Part shown: positions 31,076-44,071 of the stretch, one piece after another
Numbering within the stretch: the first letter of the stretch is position 1
Layout: each line of letters starts with the position of its first letter
Assembly (NCBI GenBank): GCA_963854735.1
Contig: OY978098.1
Location: forward strand, 682,001-746,000
From: Marvania coccoides
Lineage: Eukaryota; Chlorophyta; Trebouxiophyceae; Chlorellales; Chlorellaceae
DNA: 64,000 nt
Reading direction: 5' to 3'
Position numbers and translations under genes: made by a program
The notes under the pieces: generated by a model
What the model was told of the DNA's origin: nothing
The model's database searches: none
The model's input: only the letters and a program-made list of their open reading frames with translations

Positions 31076-31961
31076 AAGATGTTTGAGGTGTGGGTGCTGT
31101 AAAACAGGCGTAGCAGAGTCCAATTTGGTAAGAGAGTGGAGGCAGCGGAAACTTGGAAGACACTTTTATCATGTAATGGGGTAGTGGCTCAGTAGCACGC
31201 TTAGCGCATGGAGTCGTACGCAGAGACATGTAAAATGTCCATTAGTGAAAACAACGGTCGAGCTGCGTCGACGAACGACGCAGCTGCGCGCAGCCGAAAA
31301 TTGAATATTTTTCTTTAAAAAAACGCTCTTTTTACCCAGGGGGAGAGGGAAGTATAAGAAATTTCATTCTCGTTCAAGTAAATATTGTATATATAATACA
31401 CAATTGCGTTGGCTTCAGGAGTCATCGTTCTGAGACCGCCCTCAAAGCGTACATTTTTGACTCCACACAACCCCAAATCTCGATCGAAGGTAGGTACAAA
31501 TATCGACGCCCATTTTCGCACCTGCTCTTCTGAAAGTGGTCATTGTTCTTGTGTTTTTTGGGCTGCTCTGATTCACGCGATTCCATTCGGTGGACGAGCA
31601 ACGAGCTGTCAATGACATCAAACCCTAATCACTTGCTAGGGCAATTTTGAGGCCATGTTTTCCCAACAATTCGCCCTGCTTTCACCTTCAGCATGATGTT
31701 CATTTACACTTGACTTAACGCACTATCGTTTTCGTTCAAACGGCCTCTTTGCGCACGTGCGACAAAAAGCCCTGCAACGAAAAAACGAAAACCTGACTTT
31801 TTTTCTCCCCTTTACACGCAGATCGGTCACCAGTCACAAATACTTGATTTTGCGGGCTTCTTAGGTCTCAAACCCCAAGGTACGCCCCTCTTTCTGAACT
31901 TTTATTTCTTACGTTCAGCGCCCCACCCAACACCTCTCTTCCCCTCCCCTCTTTCCCGCAG
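31076..31961. promoter_or_regulatory. 5' region of AMT1 with two probable UTR introns
   Basis: Good splice signals suggest a 5' UTR intron at 31490-31821 (GAAG|GTAGGT ... ACGCAG), a UTR exon 31822-31879 and a second intron 31880-31961 (CCAAG|GTACGC ... CCCGCAG) whose acceptor abuts the AMT1 ATG. Nothing else was recognised. Confidence 0.5.
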
Positions 31962-33660
31962 ATGGCTGAAGCTATGACGGCCCTTGAGGAGATGGTCGCG
32001 ACCACCAACGCGACCCTGACGGAGTTCATCGACGGTGCCGGCGGCGCCTTCATGTCCAACGCCGACGCCAACAACGCTTGGATGCTGCAGAGTGAGTTCA
32101 TGGTCATTTTACACCTGTCTCTTCAGCAGTAACACGCATTTCACAATTCGCGGCTTTTTGTGCTTCAAACCCCTTGAAATTTCATCTTTTTGACCCAAAA
32201 CCTTGCTTTTTTCTTTTTATCTGTCCGCAGGCGGCTACATGGTGTTCTTCATGCAGGCTGGCTTCGCCATGCTCTGCGCCGGCTCCGTGCGCGCCAAGAA
32301 CGCCAAGAACATCATCCTGCTCAACATCCTCGACGCCTGCCTGGGCTCCCTCTGTTGGTGGGCGACTGGCTATGCCTTTGCTTACGGAGACCCCGCCCCC
32401 CCCGAGGCCGGCGTCGCCCTCTCCGGCATCTACAAGTTCGCGGGCAAGCACAACTTCTTCATGCGCGACCTCCCCAACAGCCTGCTCGCTTTCTGGTTCT
32501 TCCAGTTCACCTTTGCCGCCACCGCTGCCACCATCGTGTCGGGCGCCGTCGCTGAGCGCTGCAAGTTCCAGACCTACCTGTTGTACGAGATGATGCTGGT
32601 GCTGTTCGTGTACCCCATCATGGCGCACTGGGTGTGGTCCCCCATCGGCTGGGCCTCTAACCGCGGCACCTTCACCCTGGTGTATCCCGACAACCCAATC
32701 CCCAGCCTGCTCTTCGACACCGGCGTCTACGACTTCGCCGGCGACGGACCCGTGCACATGATCGGTGGCTTCGCCTCCCTGGCTGCCGCCTGGATCCTGG
32801 GCGCCCGCATCGGTCGCTTTGACGCTGACGGCAAGCCCGTCGACATGCCCGGCCATAACGCCTCCCTCACCCTCCTCGGCGTGTTCCTCCTGTGGTTCGG
32901 CTGGTATGGATTCAACCCCGGGTCCACCCTGGCCATCAACGCCTACTCCGAGCTCGCCGCCCTGGTGGCCGTCAACACCACCCTGGGCGCCGCCACCGGA
33001 GCGCTGTCCTGCCTGGCCGTGAACCTGCTCACCACCTACTTCTCCACCGGTGTGGTCGTGTACGACCTGCTGATGGTCGGCAACGGCGCCCTGGCCGGCC
33101 TGGTGTCCGTCACCGGAGGCTGCGGCTTCTACCGCCCCTGGGCCGCTGTCCTCACCGGCTTCATCGGCGGCGCCATCTACTTTGGCTTCTCCAAGCTCAT
33201 CCTCAACGTGCTCAAGGTGGACGACCCCCTGGACGCCATTGCAGTGCACGCCGGCTGCGGCATGTGGGGCATGATCGCCACCGCCGCGTTCGCCGACCCC
33301 AACGTCGTCATCACCGCCCTGGGCTACTACCCCGGCACCGAGGACGGCCCCCGCAACTACGGATTCATCCTGGGCGGAGGAGGCCAGCTGCTGGGTGCCC
33401 ACATTGTCTACATCTTGGCCATTATTGGCTGGTCCATCGGAATCATGGGCCCCTTCTTCTTCTTCCTCAAGAAGATCAACCTCTTCCGCGTGGACCCCGA
33501 GGTAGAGGCCGCTGGCCTCGATGTGAGCCACCACGGCGGCAGTGCTTACCCGCACGAGAATGTTGGCGGCAAGAAGTCTGCTCCTTCTTTCGAGCTGACC
33601 CCTGAGATGATCGACAGGAAGATTGAGGAGGCGCTGGCTAAGGCCAAGCTTGCCGCTTAA
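31962..33660 (+). CDS. AMT1: Ammonium transporter, AMT1 family
   Basis: High-affinity plasma-membrane ammonium uptake. Exons 31962-32091 and 32231-33660 (intron GTGAGT...CCGCAG, phase 1), 519 residues. The start MAEAMTALEEM leads into eleven predicted helices. Family landmarks include GYMVFFMQAGFAMLCAGSVR (TM1-2), FFQFTFAATAATIVSGAVAER, GDGPVHMIGGFASLAAAWIL, GWYGFNPGS, and the second pore-His helix DDPLDAIAVHAGCGMWGMIA. A C-terminal cytosolic tail of ~60 residues carries acidic and Lys-rich ends. Codon use is strongly C-ending compared with neighbours (GCC, CTC, ATC), which suggests high expression. A long 3' flank follows. Confidence 0.95.
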
Positions 33661-35447
33661 GAAAAGTGTCGATTTTGTCGGGTACATGAGATGGGGGACG
33701 ACGCCACATGGAATTCCAAACATGAACACCTTCTCTTCTCCAGGGCTTGCTTGCACTTTCTTAATTTAGTCTCCACTGCCTTGTAGAGAAAAAAGCATAG
33801 GCATGTTTGTTTTCTGTCTCGGCGTGTCCCTCTCTCTCTCTTCGCTATATTGCACACTTTTTTCTCCGTATTTCCTATATCCATACCCCTGAACTCAACA
33901 ATAACGGCCTTTCTTCCATTCTTTTCTTGCGATGATGACCCTTATTGCCGCTGCGTGTCATGGCGCGTAGTAAACAACAGCTGAAAGTATAACATAAATA
34001 AGTGTGCACAGTTTTCCTCCCCCGCAGTCTTCCATTGTCCAGGGGCGGCAAGGGTTTGTAGATTGCCTGTCGTATATTCATCAAATGTTTAGATTCTCAC
34101 TTCCTGTCGGTTTATTGTGTTGAGGCTGTGGCGCTCAGCCTTTTCAAGTGTTTGATTTTCCCCCCAAATATGGGCGTGGGGGTTCAACAGAGAAAGGAGA
34201 GACCATGCTTTGGCATTTGTTTCTCCGCTCCTGTTTTCCCTCCCGTCTTCTACTGCATGCGTGTCTTTCTTTTAACAATTACTTGTAAAACACTACCCTG
34301 TTCAAAGAAAACGAAGAAGAAGAGGCTGAGAGAATTCTTCTAGTGCACGCGGGAGGAATTAAAGCCAGCTTTGAGAAAAAAGAGGCAGCAAGAACACTGG
34401 CGTCATATAATCCTTCATTTCAGCTTCAAGCGGGCTGAATCCCACGTCCGCCTGAAGTAGACTACATAATTACGTACGCTTTTAAGCTCGGCATTTGGGC
34501 TGTTTCTCATTTCCTGCAGCTTAATATATTTTTCTGAGACCTCCGTCTCATGCTGCCGCAAGCACCTCATTTTACCACCCAGACGAAAAGGAATTGATTT
34601 TCTTACGTTTGAAAGAGCTGATAGCGATAATTAATTCTCAAGATTCTGAGGAGTGCCAGAAGTATTTTTTTTGTCGCCAACCCCCGCCCCGCCAGGCAGC
34701 CAAAGCCGCGCTCAACTCACCCAGGTCCGGTCGGGCATTGATGTTCGACTGTATCCAGGCAGAGCTGCAACTCTTACCTCCTCCTCGCTGCTGCTCCTGG
34801 GATTTAAAACTATCAGACTAGCATTTTTACACCCGCAACAAGGATTTTTATCATTTTCAGTCAATAGGGTGGATTGTGATAACAGCACGATAGCAAAGGA
34901 AAAAGGGCGGTGGGAGCTTTCAGCCCCCGCCCCCAGGTGTCCGGAAAGGGGTGAAACGAAAGGAAACGTGGGCAGTATAAAAAAGATAGGGTGCGTGAGA
35001 GATTGTGATTGATCAAGTAGTCAAGCGATTGTCAGCTAGATCTAAAAACGCGCGCGCCGAATGTGTCCAGCTCAAAGAGCCAAAACCTCCCGCACACTGC
35101 AGAATGACGATACGTAAACATACTGTTGTGTTGAAAGGGAACAAGGAGACTACGATGCTTGGAAGAGATCGTTGGTAAAGAGTGAGGAAGCAAAAAACAC
35201 AAACCGGCGCCCGTCTGTGGCTCCAAAATCCGCGGGGGCGGGCAGCAGCAGCAAAAAATACAGCAGCGATAGACGGCGAAGGGAGACGAAGAAAACAGTG
35301 ACAGGTAAAAATAAAGAAGAAGAAGCGGCAGAAGCCCTCCACCCTTCAATCAATTCACACACACTTCCACACGTTTCTCGTCCCCTCCTCCCCCAAATAC
35401 TGCTGCTGTTGATTGAAAAAGCACCGCTACGCCCCTCCCCCGCCAAC
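33661..35447. other. Long intergenic region between AMT1 and 14-3-3 (convergent)
   Basis: 1.79 kb. TGTAA at 34284-34288 could end an AMT1 3' UTR of ~620 nt. A minus-strand frame of ~48 codons at about 34710-34850 (SSSEEEVRVAALPGY) is followed by a donor-like GTGAGT but has no recognisable partner. I see no supportable gene. Confidence 0.45.
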
Positions 35448-36688
35448 TCACTCAGCGTCCTCCACCTTCATGTCCCCTCCCTCGCGCCCCGCCTCCGCGT
35501 CCTGCATGTCCGACGTCCACAGCGTCAGGTTATCGCGCAGCAGCTGCATGATGAGAGTGGAGTCTTTGTACGATTCCTCGCCCAGCGTGTCGAGCTCTGC
35601 GATGGCCTCGTCAAAGGCCTGCTTGGCCAGGTGGCACGCGCGCTCCGGGGAGTTGAGGATCTCGTAGTAGAACACCGAGAAGTTGAGGGCCAGGCCCAGT
35701 CGGATGGGGTGGGTGGGGGGCAGGTCCACCAGAGCGATGTCTTGGGCGGCCTTGTACGCCAGCAGTGTCTGCTCAGCCGCCTCCTTGCGCTCGCCGCCGG
35801 TCTTGAACTCGGCGAGGTAGCGGTGGTAGTCGCCCTTCATTTTGAGGTAGAACACCTTGGACTCGCCGGTGGAGGCGGTGGGGATGAGGTACTCATCCAG
35901 CAGCGACAGGATGCTGCCGCAAATGTCCTGCAGCTCCTTCTCCACCTACAAAAACAGCGGTTGAATGGGCAAGGGAGGGGGAGGTAAGGGGAAGGGGTAG
36001 ACTGGTGAAATTTGGGGGCGTTTGGGATAAGGGTAAGGGCAGAAAAACGAGGGGGGCAGGTGGGAAACGGCAGGCGAGGATATTTGAGGGGGAATTTTGT
36101 GATGAAGGAAGCTGGGGATGGAACGTACCACCTCCCGATACTTTTTGATGCGCCTGACGTGCTCGTCGTTGCCCTTGGCCTCCTCCTTCTGCTCAATGCT
36201 CGAGATGATGCGCCAGGAGGCCCGGCGAGCGCCAATCACGTTCTTGTAGGCCACCGAGAGGAGGTTCCTCTCTTCCACTGACAGCTCCTGGTCCTGGACC
36301 ATCATCGCAACCTTCTTCATTTCGGTTACCTGCGACCAAGAACGAAAAGAGGAGTCAAAAACGCGCAGATCACCCAAATGCGAGCATAAAATCAGTGGCG
36401 TGACGGCATCCGCGGCCCCATCGATCTGCCCGGCGCGTACAAAGCCTCCAATAATAATGAGGATGCCAGCCCGCCGGGAGCTGGCCAAGTCACGCCGCGT
36501 CAAACCGCTCCCACCCCTAAATGTCAATGCGATGCTGCTCGACAACAACCGTTGTTGAACAGCCCCCTTATGCGCCCGATAACCCGTTGCCTCTCATTCC
36601 GTCCATCAGGGCTCACCATCTCATCGTAGCGCTCAGCCTGTTCGGCCAACTTCGCCATATAGACGCACTCTTCTCTGTCCTGTGCCAT
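35448..36688 (-). CDS. 14-3-3 protein
   Basis: Phosphoserine-binding dimeric adaptor. Exons 36617-36688, 36129-36329 and 35448-35945 (minus), all phase 0, 256 residues. Both family signatures are present: [11 protein letters not shown] near 45 and [18 protein letters not shown] near 220. The groove residues are intact in [12 protein letters not shown] and [17 protein letters not shown], and the nine-helix layout has normal length. The acidic tail ([14 protein letters not shown]) is typical of algal isoforms. Start [20 protein letters not shown] is the canonical dimerisation helix. Codon use is highly biased, as expected for an abundant protein. Confidence 0.97.
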
Positions 36689-37539
36689 TTTTTATCGAGA
36701 AAAAATATCGAACCAGAGTCTTTGAAGCCGGATGATTCTCGGCAAAAATATAAATGAGAGACTTCAGCGGCGTCACGATTTTTCGCCACGTTTGCCAGGT
36801 TGGCTCTAGAAAGAACGAAGGATTTTGAGAGAGAGGCCCATTTTCCCTGATGCGCCCGGCATGGGGAGCTGGCACGCGCAACCCTTTTCACAGAGCAGTC
36901 TCTTACACCTGTTAATTGCCTGTCTGATGGGGATCACCATTAAGCTGAAAAATCTGGTGGTGGCAGAACCTCCCAGGGAGCCTTGAGAGCATTGCAGCGG
37001 CAGTTAAAGGGCCCCTGAGCTTGTGTATATATCCGCCAAAGATGCATTGCGATTGATCTCCCATTTGCTGCACCAGTGTCTATTGTTCAAAGGCTTTATT
37101 TATGTGGCAGGCCGTCTCGGTGGTGGTGGCACTTCGCAGCCACAGTCTAGCTCCTAAGGGGGAGCCTTATAATAATTAAAATCATCCGGGGTCAAGAAAA
37201 GTGCACGCTTTTCAAAAACTGCTGGTTTTTTAGCGCAGAGATGTCAGGGGGGAATGTGAAAAGCTCCTGCTGTCAGCTTTCCTGCACCTGCTGTCAGCTT
37301 TCCTTTCCATTGTTTCCCTCTCTTCCACCCTGCATGGGGCTTTTGCGCAATCAAGTCTCCCACCACGGCACCCAAAGGCCCTTCCCATTCATCGTACCTC
37401 CTAGAAGAAGTAACGCTCTTAAAAAACCTCTCAAACCTGTGAGCTGTCTTCTTTACATGTCAATAGTACACCCCTTTTGGTCATTCATCATCACTTCCAC
37501 AGCAATCAGTCATACACACGTCAACACCTTGAAATAATT
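36689..37539. other. Intergenic upstream of 14-3-3
   Basis: 850 bp. It contains a short duplication near 37266-37304 (CCTGCTGTCAGCTTTCCT twice, 21 bp apart). No gene recognised; presumably the 14-3-3 promoter and the 3' flank of the next gene. Confidence 0.55.
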
Positions 37540-38124
37540 TCATTCCTTTGCTGCTGGGAACGTGTTCGGTGCCCACTTTTGCGAAGGAATGGGTCGCGCA
37601 GGCATCGCATGTCGCTGCTCAAGCTGAATGGACTTGGAAAAAACGTAAGCTGATGTGGCAATAATGGCTCTGCAGCAAGGGGAAAGAGAGAAAAGGAAGC
37701 GGTAGTTTGAAGAGGGAAAACAGAGCAGAAATATGAATGAGCTGCTGCTGCATGCCTGCTAGACATCTAAAATGACGCAATAAAAAAATGTCTGCAGCTT
37801 TAGACCCCTGGAGCGCTTCAGACAACACAGCAAGAGCCTCTCCCCGTCGACTCACCCGGCGACCAACACAGTGTTCCGCTTCCACTTCCTGGGATCCGCG
37901 AAGAAGCCACCCGCCGGCGACCAGATCTCTGCAACACCAGGACCATGCGAACATCAAGTGAGCCTGAGGGTTGAGAGGCTTTGGGGTGTGCAAAAAAATA
38001 AATCGAAAGGGAAATTATGAAATTCAGCAGCAGCGCGCAGGTCTCTGGCTATAATCAGCCCATACACAGGGCATCAAATTGTTTTATCTGCACCTTTAGG
38101 CACGTGCAGGTCTCCACCACCCAT
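37540..38124 (-). CDS. Small single-pass, probably mitochondrial, membrane protein (complex I accessory-like)
   Basis: Three exons on the minus strand: 38094-38124 (31 nt), 37856-37928 (73 nt) and 37540-37669 (130 nt). Phases 1 and 2 match at both junctions and the frame closes at 77 residues. The product begins MGGGDLHVPKEIWSPAGGFF and continues ADPRKWKRNTVLVAGAIIAT, SAYVFSKSIQLEQRHAMPAR, PIPSQKWAPNTF. That is a short soluble start, one hydrophobic helix and a basic/Pro tail with IPSQ. The design (MGGG start, W-P-x-G-G, D-P-x-x-W-x-R-N before the helix) recalls 8-10 kDa accessory subunits of plant/algal mitochondrial complex I, but I cannot name the subunit. It is divergent with UBC13. Confidence 0.7.
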
Positions 38125-38444
38125 TGCAAATATATATATATATGATATATATTATCCCAACGCTGGGCCTTTGCTGATTCCCTCTGCTGGGTGCTGTAGC
38201 TCTAATGAAGACGGGTATAATGAATTTATATTTAATCAATAAACGGTCTGTGCAGAGATATTTTAACGCTCCTACTGTGCTCCCTTCATTGTTTTCGCTT
38301 CGCTTCTCCTCCTCGCCCGACCATTTTCTATAAATCGGCTGTTTCATTCAACATCAGACCACCACCGGAGGTATAGCAGCGGCTTCACAGAGCAGGTATT
38401 CTTCAGGTCTTAAACTTCGCCTGGGAATTTTTGAACCCAGAAAA
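38125..38444. promoter_or_regulatory. Divergent promoter, 77-residue protein / UBC13
   Basis: 320 bp between start codons. It includes an alternating TA tract at 38130-38152 close to the minus-strand start. Confidence 0.5.
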
Positions 38445-39449
<1,005 letters not shown>

Positions 39450-39752
39450 GGAAGAAAGCAAAGAAATAAAATAAACAGTAGTACAGTGCCTACCTTAAGA
39501 CGTTGTAGTACCACCATAGAAGAATTTTATGCAAATGGACAAAGATCACTGCTGCGAAAGTATATGCTTTTCAAAATGCGCTAAGCTCTGAATACGAAAG
39601 ACGTCACAAGACAACCTGGCCCTGGTGGCGAAATGCACTCTTCTCTGACTATTGTAACATATATTTGCTTAAAAAGGATTCTTAATAAGAAAACCCCACC
39701 AATAAATATAGCTGGTTATTTTTATTTCAAATTTGGCATCGTGGTTTCTGCG
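39450..39752. other. Convergent 3' flanks
   Basis: About 300 bp of AT-rich DNA between UBC13 (+) and the amino acid transporter (-); nothing recognised. Confidence 0.6.
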
Positions 39753-42700
39753 TCAACCCTCTTCAACAGCTTCCTTTATTCCGCTCAAATTCTTGAGCTG
39801 ATTGGGGCCTGAGCCAGAGCCGCAGCCAGAGCCGGAGCCAGAGCCCCTGCTTCCCTGCCTTCCCAACCCTTGCCCCACCGCAGGCAACAGAATTGACGGC
39901 CGCAGCTCTGAGCCGGTAATGCTGTTGCCGCTGCCAGAGACCGCGCCGTTTGAACGCAAGCTGCCGGTCTCCATCTTGCTGCTTGTGCGCGACTGCGCCT
40001 CTGCCGTTGAACGTGCTGCCGTTGCCGTCAGGGTCATGTCGTGGATTGACATCCACTTGCCCTCGTAGTACACCAACTCAACAACACTGCAAAGCAAGAA
40101 AGCAACACAAGGCAAGGCACCACAATCGTTAATAATATATTAGGTTTTATAAATAGGAGGAAAAAAGCTTTTCCATGCAGAAACTATTATTATTATCTTG
40201 GGATTAAAAAAATAATAAAAAAAATAATAAAAAAAATAATAATAAAAAAATAATAAAAAAAAATAATAAAAAAATAATAATAAATAATAATAAAAAAAAA
40301 AAAAAAAATCTTGGGACAAACTGTGTTATTTTTCTTACTTGAGTCGCTCTGCGTTTGAGGGCCCCACCGTGAAGTGCCGAATGTAGGACATTGGCATGGA
40401 AAAGAATATGTAGACCAGCGTGATGCCAGCCAGGTAGTACCCCAGGTAGGCGAAAATAACGGTGGCCATGGCGCCAGCGCTGAAAACACACACAATGAAC
40501 GGAGCACAAAAATGGTATCACAGCGAGGCAGGTTCAAAATGCAGTAAAAATAAAGGGGAAGAGGCGCTTGAATTGGCAGCGAAGCCGAAATATGGTTTCA
40601 CCTGAAGCAAATGAGGAAAATGGCAACGGAGGGCAGCCACGGCAGCAGCCACCACTTGATGCCCCACTCCTTGGGCTGGTACTCTATGGGGCAGGTGACC
40701 ATCATCGAGGCCGTCGCTATGAACCCACCCAGTATCCAGTAGGTGCTGTCGGCATTGAGGTGGTAGCCAAACTGTTCTTGGCCGGTGTCACACCCGCTGG
40801 AGACGTCGCAGGTCGCCTGGATGAGAGTGACTCGGTAGTAAATGACGCACCCTGGGCGAAGGAAGACATAATCGAGTTTAATTCGCAGCATGTAACAGCA
40901 AATTAACGGGGGTTTGTCTACATGCGTAGATCTTTTTCTGCTGCTTCTTCATTTTTGCTTTGATTTCCATTTGAAAAAGACCTTGCTAGCAACGTATAAA
41001 CTGCCAACCACTAGCCTACCTATGCCCATTGCGTTGATCAGCACGATGTGCGCCCACACCACGACCCGTCGGGCGCTCTTTGACAGCAGCACAGCCACAC
41101 GCCACCTCGTGGCCGCGCTCTCCTGCGCCTCCACCTGACCGTAAGGCGTGTACCGCAGCTTCACCTCAGGATAGTACCGCCTGTACAGGATCACGTTGCA
41201 CACCATCCACATGGCAAACAGCGCCCCCACCGAAACTAAATCGCTGAGGGTCGTGAACCGCACAAACATGGCGACGACGGCGATGATGAAGCCCAGCACC
41301 ATCTGCGCCACAATGGGGGTCTGGGTGCGCCGGGAAATGCGCGCCAAAAAGGGCGGGAGCAGCCACGTGCGGGCGGCCACCATCACCAGTCGAGCCACCG
41401 AGTAGAGCCCCACCAGCAGGGAGGTGGAAATGCCCAGCAGCGCGGTGAAGTCGACGATGTACTGCATCCACCGTAAGCCTGGTGCGTAAAAAAGAAAGAA
41501 AGAAAGGTAAGAAAGGGCGGAATGAATGAATGGAATGGCGTACGCTACGGTGTTTCTATCAACGTTTCAAGATGTTTACGGGGGTTTAAAGCAACCAAAG
41601 GATAATTCTTCACATAAGGAAAGGTTCAAAGGTAGTTGCGAAGCCAGCTGCTAGCTCACCTTGTTTCAAAAAGGCCACCGAGTAGGCCACGTTGTACGCG
41701 AGCACGAGAGCATCATTGTAGTATGGAGTTGACGAATCCTTCCCATCCCAGTACGTGTAATTGCACTGGCTTGCGGGAAGTTCCACCCCCAAGCTGTCTC
41801 CATTGATTGTGACGCACTGCCGCAGCTCAGTCGGCGACACGATCATCGACAGACTGGCCGACATGAGGATGTAGGTCACCATGGAGACGCCCACAGTGCC
41901 CATGATGGCCCCAGGAATGCGTTTAGGGCGCTGGGTCTGCAATAAAATTCCATTGAAAGACAAAATCATAACTTAAATTTGGATGCTATTATAAACTATT
42001 TACGGCAATTAGAATATAAAGAAAGTGAAAATTGCGAATATCAATGCGAATATCAATTACTTCTTCTACTGCGTTGCACACTGCGTCGAAGGCCACGTAT
42101 GCGAAGAAGATGAAGGCCGTGCCCTGGAACACGCCGTCGGTGAAAATTTCACTATCGTCCTTCGAGATCTGTGCAGTCGCCTCGTTCGGGAGAAACCAGT
42201 ACTCGGTGAACAGTGCAATATCGGCGGTGGCAAAGCCAGCTATGGTGATGGCCAGGATGAGCACCATCTTGAGCAGCGTGGCGGCGTTGAGCACCAGCGT
42301 GCTCTCTCGCACGCCGAAGCTCAGCAGCGCGCTCATGACCAGCACGATGACGAACGCCATGATGTCGATGCGGTTGGAGTTGGCCAGGGCAAAGTACGGC
42401 ACCGCCCTGTCCACCAGCTGAGCTAGAAAGGTTGAGAATCCTCGGGCCACAGCTGCCATGCCGAGTAGGTACTCTACCAGAAGCATGCCCATGGTAACGA
42501 ACGCAGGGTACTCGCCAAAAGTGACCAGAACGTAGGTGAAGGCGCTGCCTGCCACTGGGTACTCCTGCACAATGAGATGGAGAGAGGAGGTGAATTCGGG
42601 AGGGCGGGGAAAAAGAAACCAGCATCCAGCATGGGAGGAGAGTACAAAGAACAATGCAGGAAACTTCAGCAGCACTGTGGGGATTTTAGCGCGGATTCGG

Positions 42701-43328
42701 TATTACTGCTACCACGTACCACGCAAAGCTCCGCGAAGCATGCCGCGGCGCAGACACACGCAATGCCGGCGATGAGGTACGAAATGATCAACGCAGACCT
42801 GAAAAGAAAGAGGAAGGAAAGGGGAAGAAAGAACGATCAAAACAGTACCATATGTGAATCAGGTGGAAGGTAGGAGAGCATATGTTAAATAAAACTCACC
42901 CTGCGTACAGGGCTTGGGCTTGCCCCGTCAGTTTGAAAACTCCGCTGCCCACGACGATGCCCAGCCCCAGCATCAGCAGATCGAAGCCATGGAAAGACTT
43001 CCTCATGTTTCCGCGCAGCATGGCCTGCACAGAAACGTAATTAATTGATTTTGTTTTATATAGCATTTAGCAACGCGAAGACAGGCCAAAAACGAGTTTA
43101 ACGCGCTCTTACCTCGTGCAGCTCTTCCTCCAGGGTTCGGGTTTTGAAGGCCAGGCGGCGGAGCAGCGAGGGGATGTGGAGAAATGCCTGGCCGAACTGG
43201 TAGACAAGGTCGGCGTTGGACTCGATGCCGTCATGGTCGGGTTTGATGAAGAGGGCGGCAAAGAGGCGGGGGATGGAGAGGATAATCTGCTTGAAATCCC
43301 ACCACCAGGCGGCCAGCTTGTCCCTCAT
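39753..43328 (-). CDS. CAT: Cationic amino acid transporter (CAT family)
   Basis: Membrane permease of the APC superfamily for basic amino acids. Nine exons on the minus strand: 43113-43328, 42900-43024, 42720-42798, 42061-42564, 41660-41936, 41020-41478, 40602-40851, 40339-40479 and 39753-40086. All junctions are GT-AG and in frame; 794 residues. The N-terminal 75 residues are cytosolic and aromatic/basic. Helix 1 reads LLMLGLGIVVGSGVFKLTG, the substrate-backbone G-x-G motif of APC proteins; IFFAYVAFDAVCNAVEE is the helix 6 motif, and RPKRIPGAIMGTVG follows. About 12-14 helices are visible. Exons 7-8 add C-terminal helices, and the cytosolic tail ends in a Ser/Gly run (SRGSGSGSGCGSGSG). Intron 8 holds a ~110-bp A/TAA-rich tract. 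Confidence 0.92.
40204..40310. repeat. A-rich (TAA)n-like low-complexity tract in intron 8
   Basis: Almost pure A and T in TAA/TAAA units on the plus strand, within the last intron of the amino acid transporter. Prone to slippage. Confidence 0.85.
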
Positions 43329-44071
43329 CCCGACGCGTGTGTTTGTTCTTTCCTGTGAACTCAGCTGCTCCAGGCTGTGATCATAGAAATCTTTCGAGTG
43401 GCCGCTTTGGGGTGAAGGATCGTAACGGTGGCGAAATTATGCATAATGTGTTGAGATTATACTTGTTTTTTGCAGCAAAGGGAAGCCGCAAAAGCGAATT
43501 TGAATATGAAGTTATTAGAATTGATCATTCGTCTCTCGACGAGCTAACCGAAATTGAGTAGCAGGCCCTTTATCTGTTGAGTTCGTATTGCATTTAAACA
43601 ACGAAAACTCGAAATGTCGCAAATACATTAAGAAAAATTCAAATTCATGCCAGGCTTCTTTCTCCGTCAACAAGCAATCAGCTAGCCGCCTGAAAACCAT
43701 CAGCCAAGGCCTTGAAAAAATCGCGCAAAGAGAGACAGAGCGCTCGGTCCCTGCCAGCAGACCGAATGCAGTACCGCCGCCCTGTTTTCACCAAATCAGT
43801 CTGTCTCGTCTGCTGTCTTTGCATCATATTTAGCTGTACATTGATGCTGATACATAAGCGACAAGTTCCTTCATTGCACCGCCGATGCAGCATCCCCCTT
43901 TAAGGAAAACGCGTTGCCGCTTATCACAACCGCCAATTATTTAATATTCATCCTTTCATTTTCTTGCTCAAAAAAACCAACAATATTTTTAAACTGATCA
44001 GCATTCGCTGAAAAAAAAGAAATGCGTTGGGAAAGAATCACAATGAAAGAATACAAAACGCTGCTATGCCA
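43329..44071. other. Upstream region of the amino acid transporter
   Basis: 743 bp between the transporter start and the stop of the PPR gene (same strand). AT-rich; no supportable gene. Confidence 0.6.

Noticed and set aside
32182..33756. 524-codon minus-strand open frame across AMT1
   Set aside because: It results from strong C-ending codon bias in AMT1, which removes stops on the other strand. The plus strand is an unmistakable ammonium transporter.
38130..38152. TA repeat as a microsatellite of special interest
   Set aside because: Short, and such TA tracts are common in AT-rich intergenic DNA.
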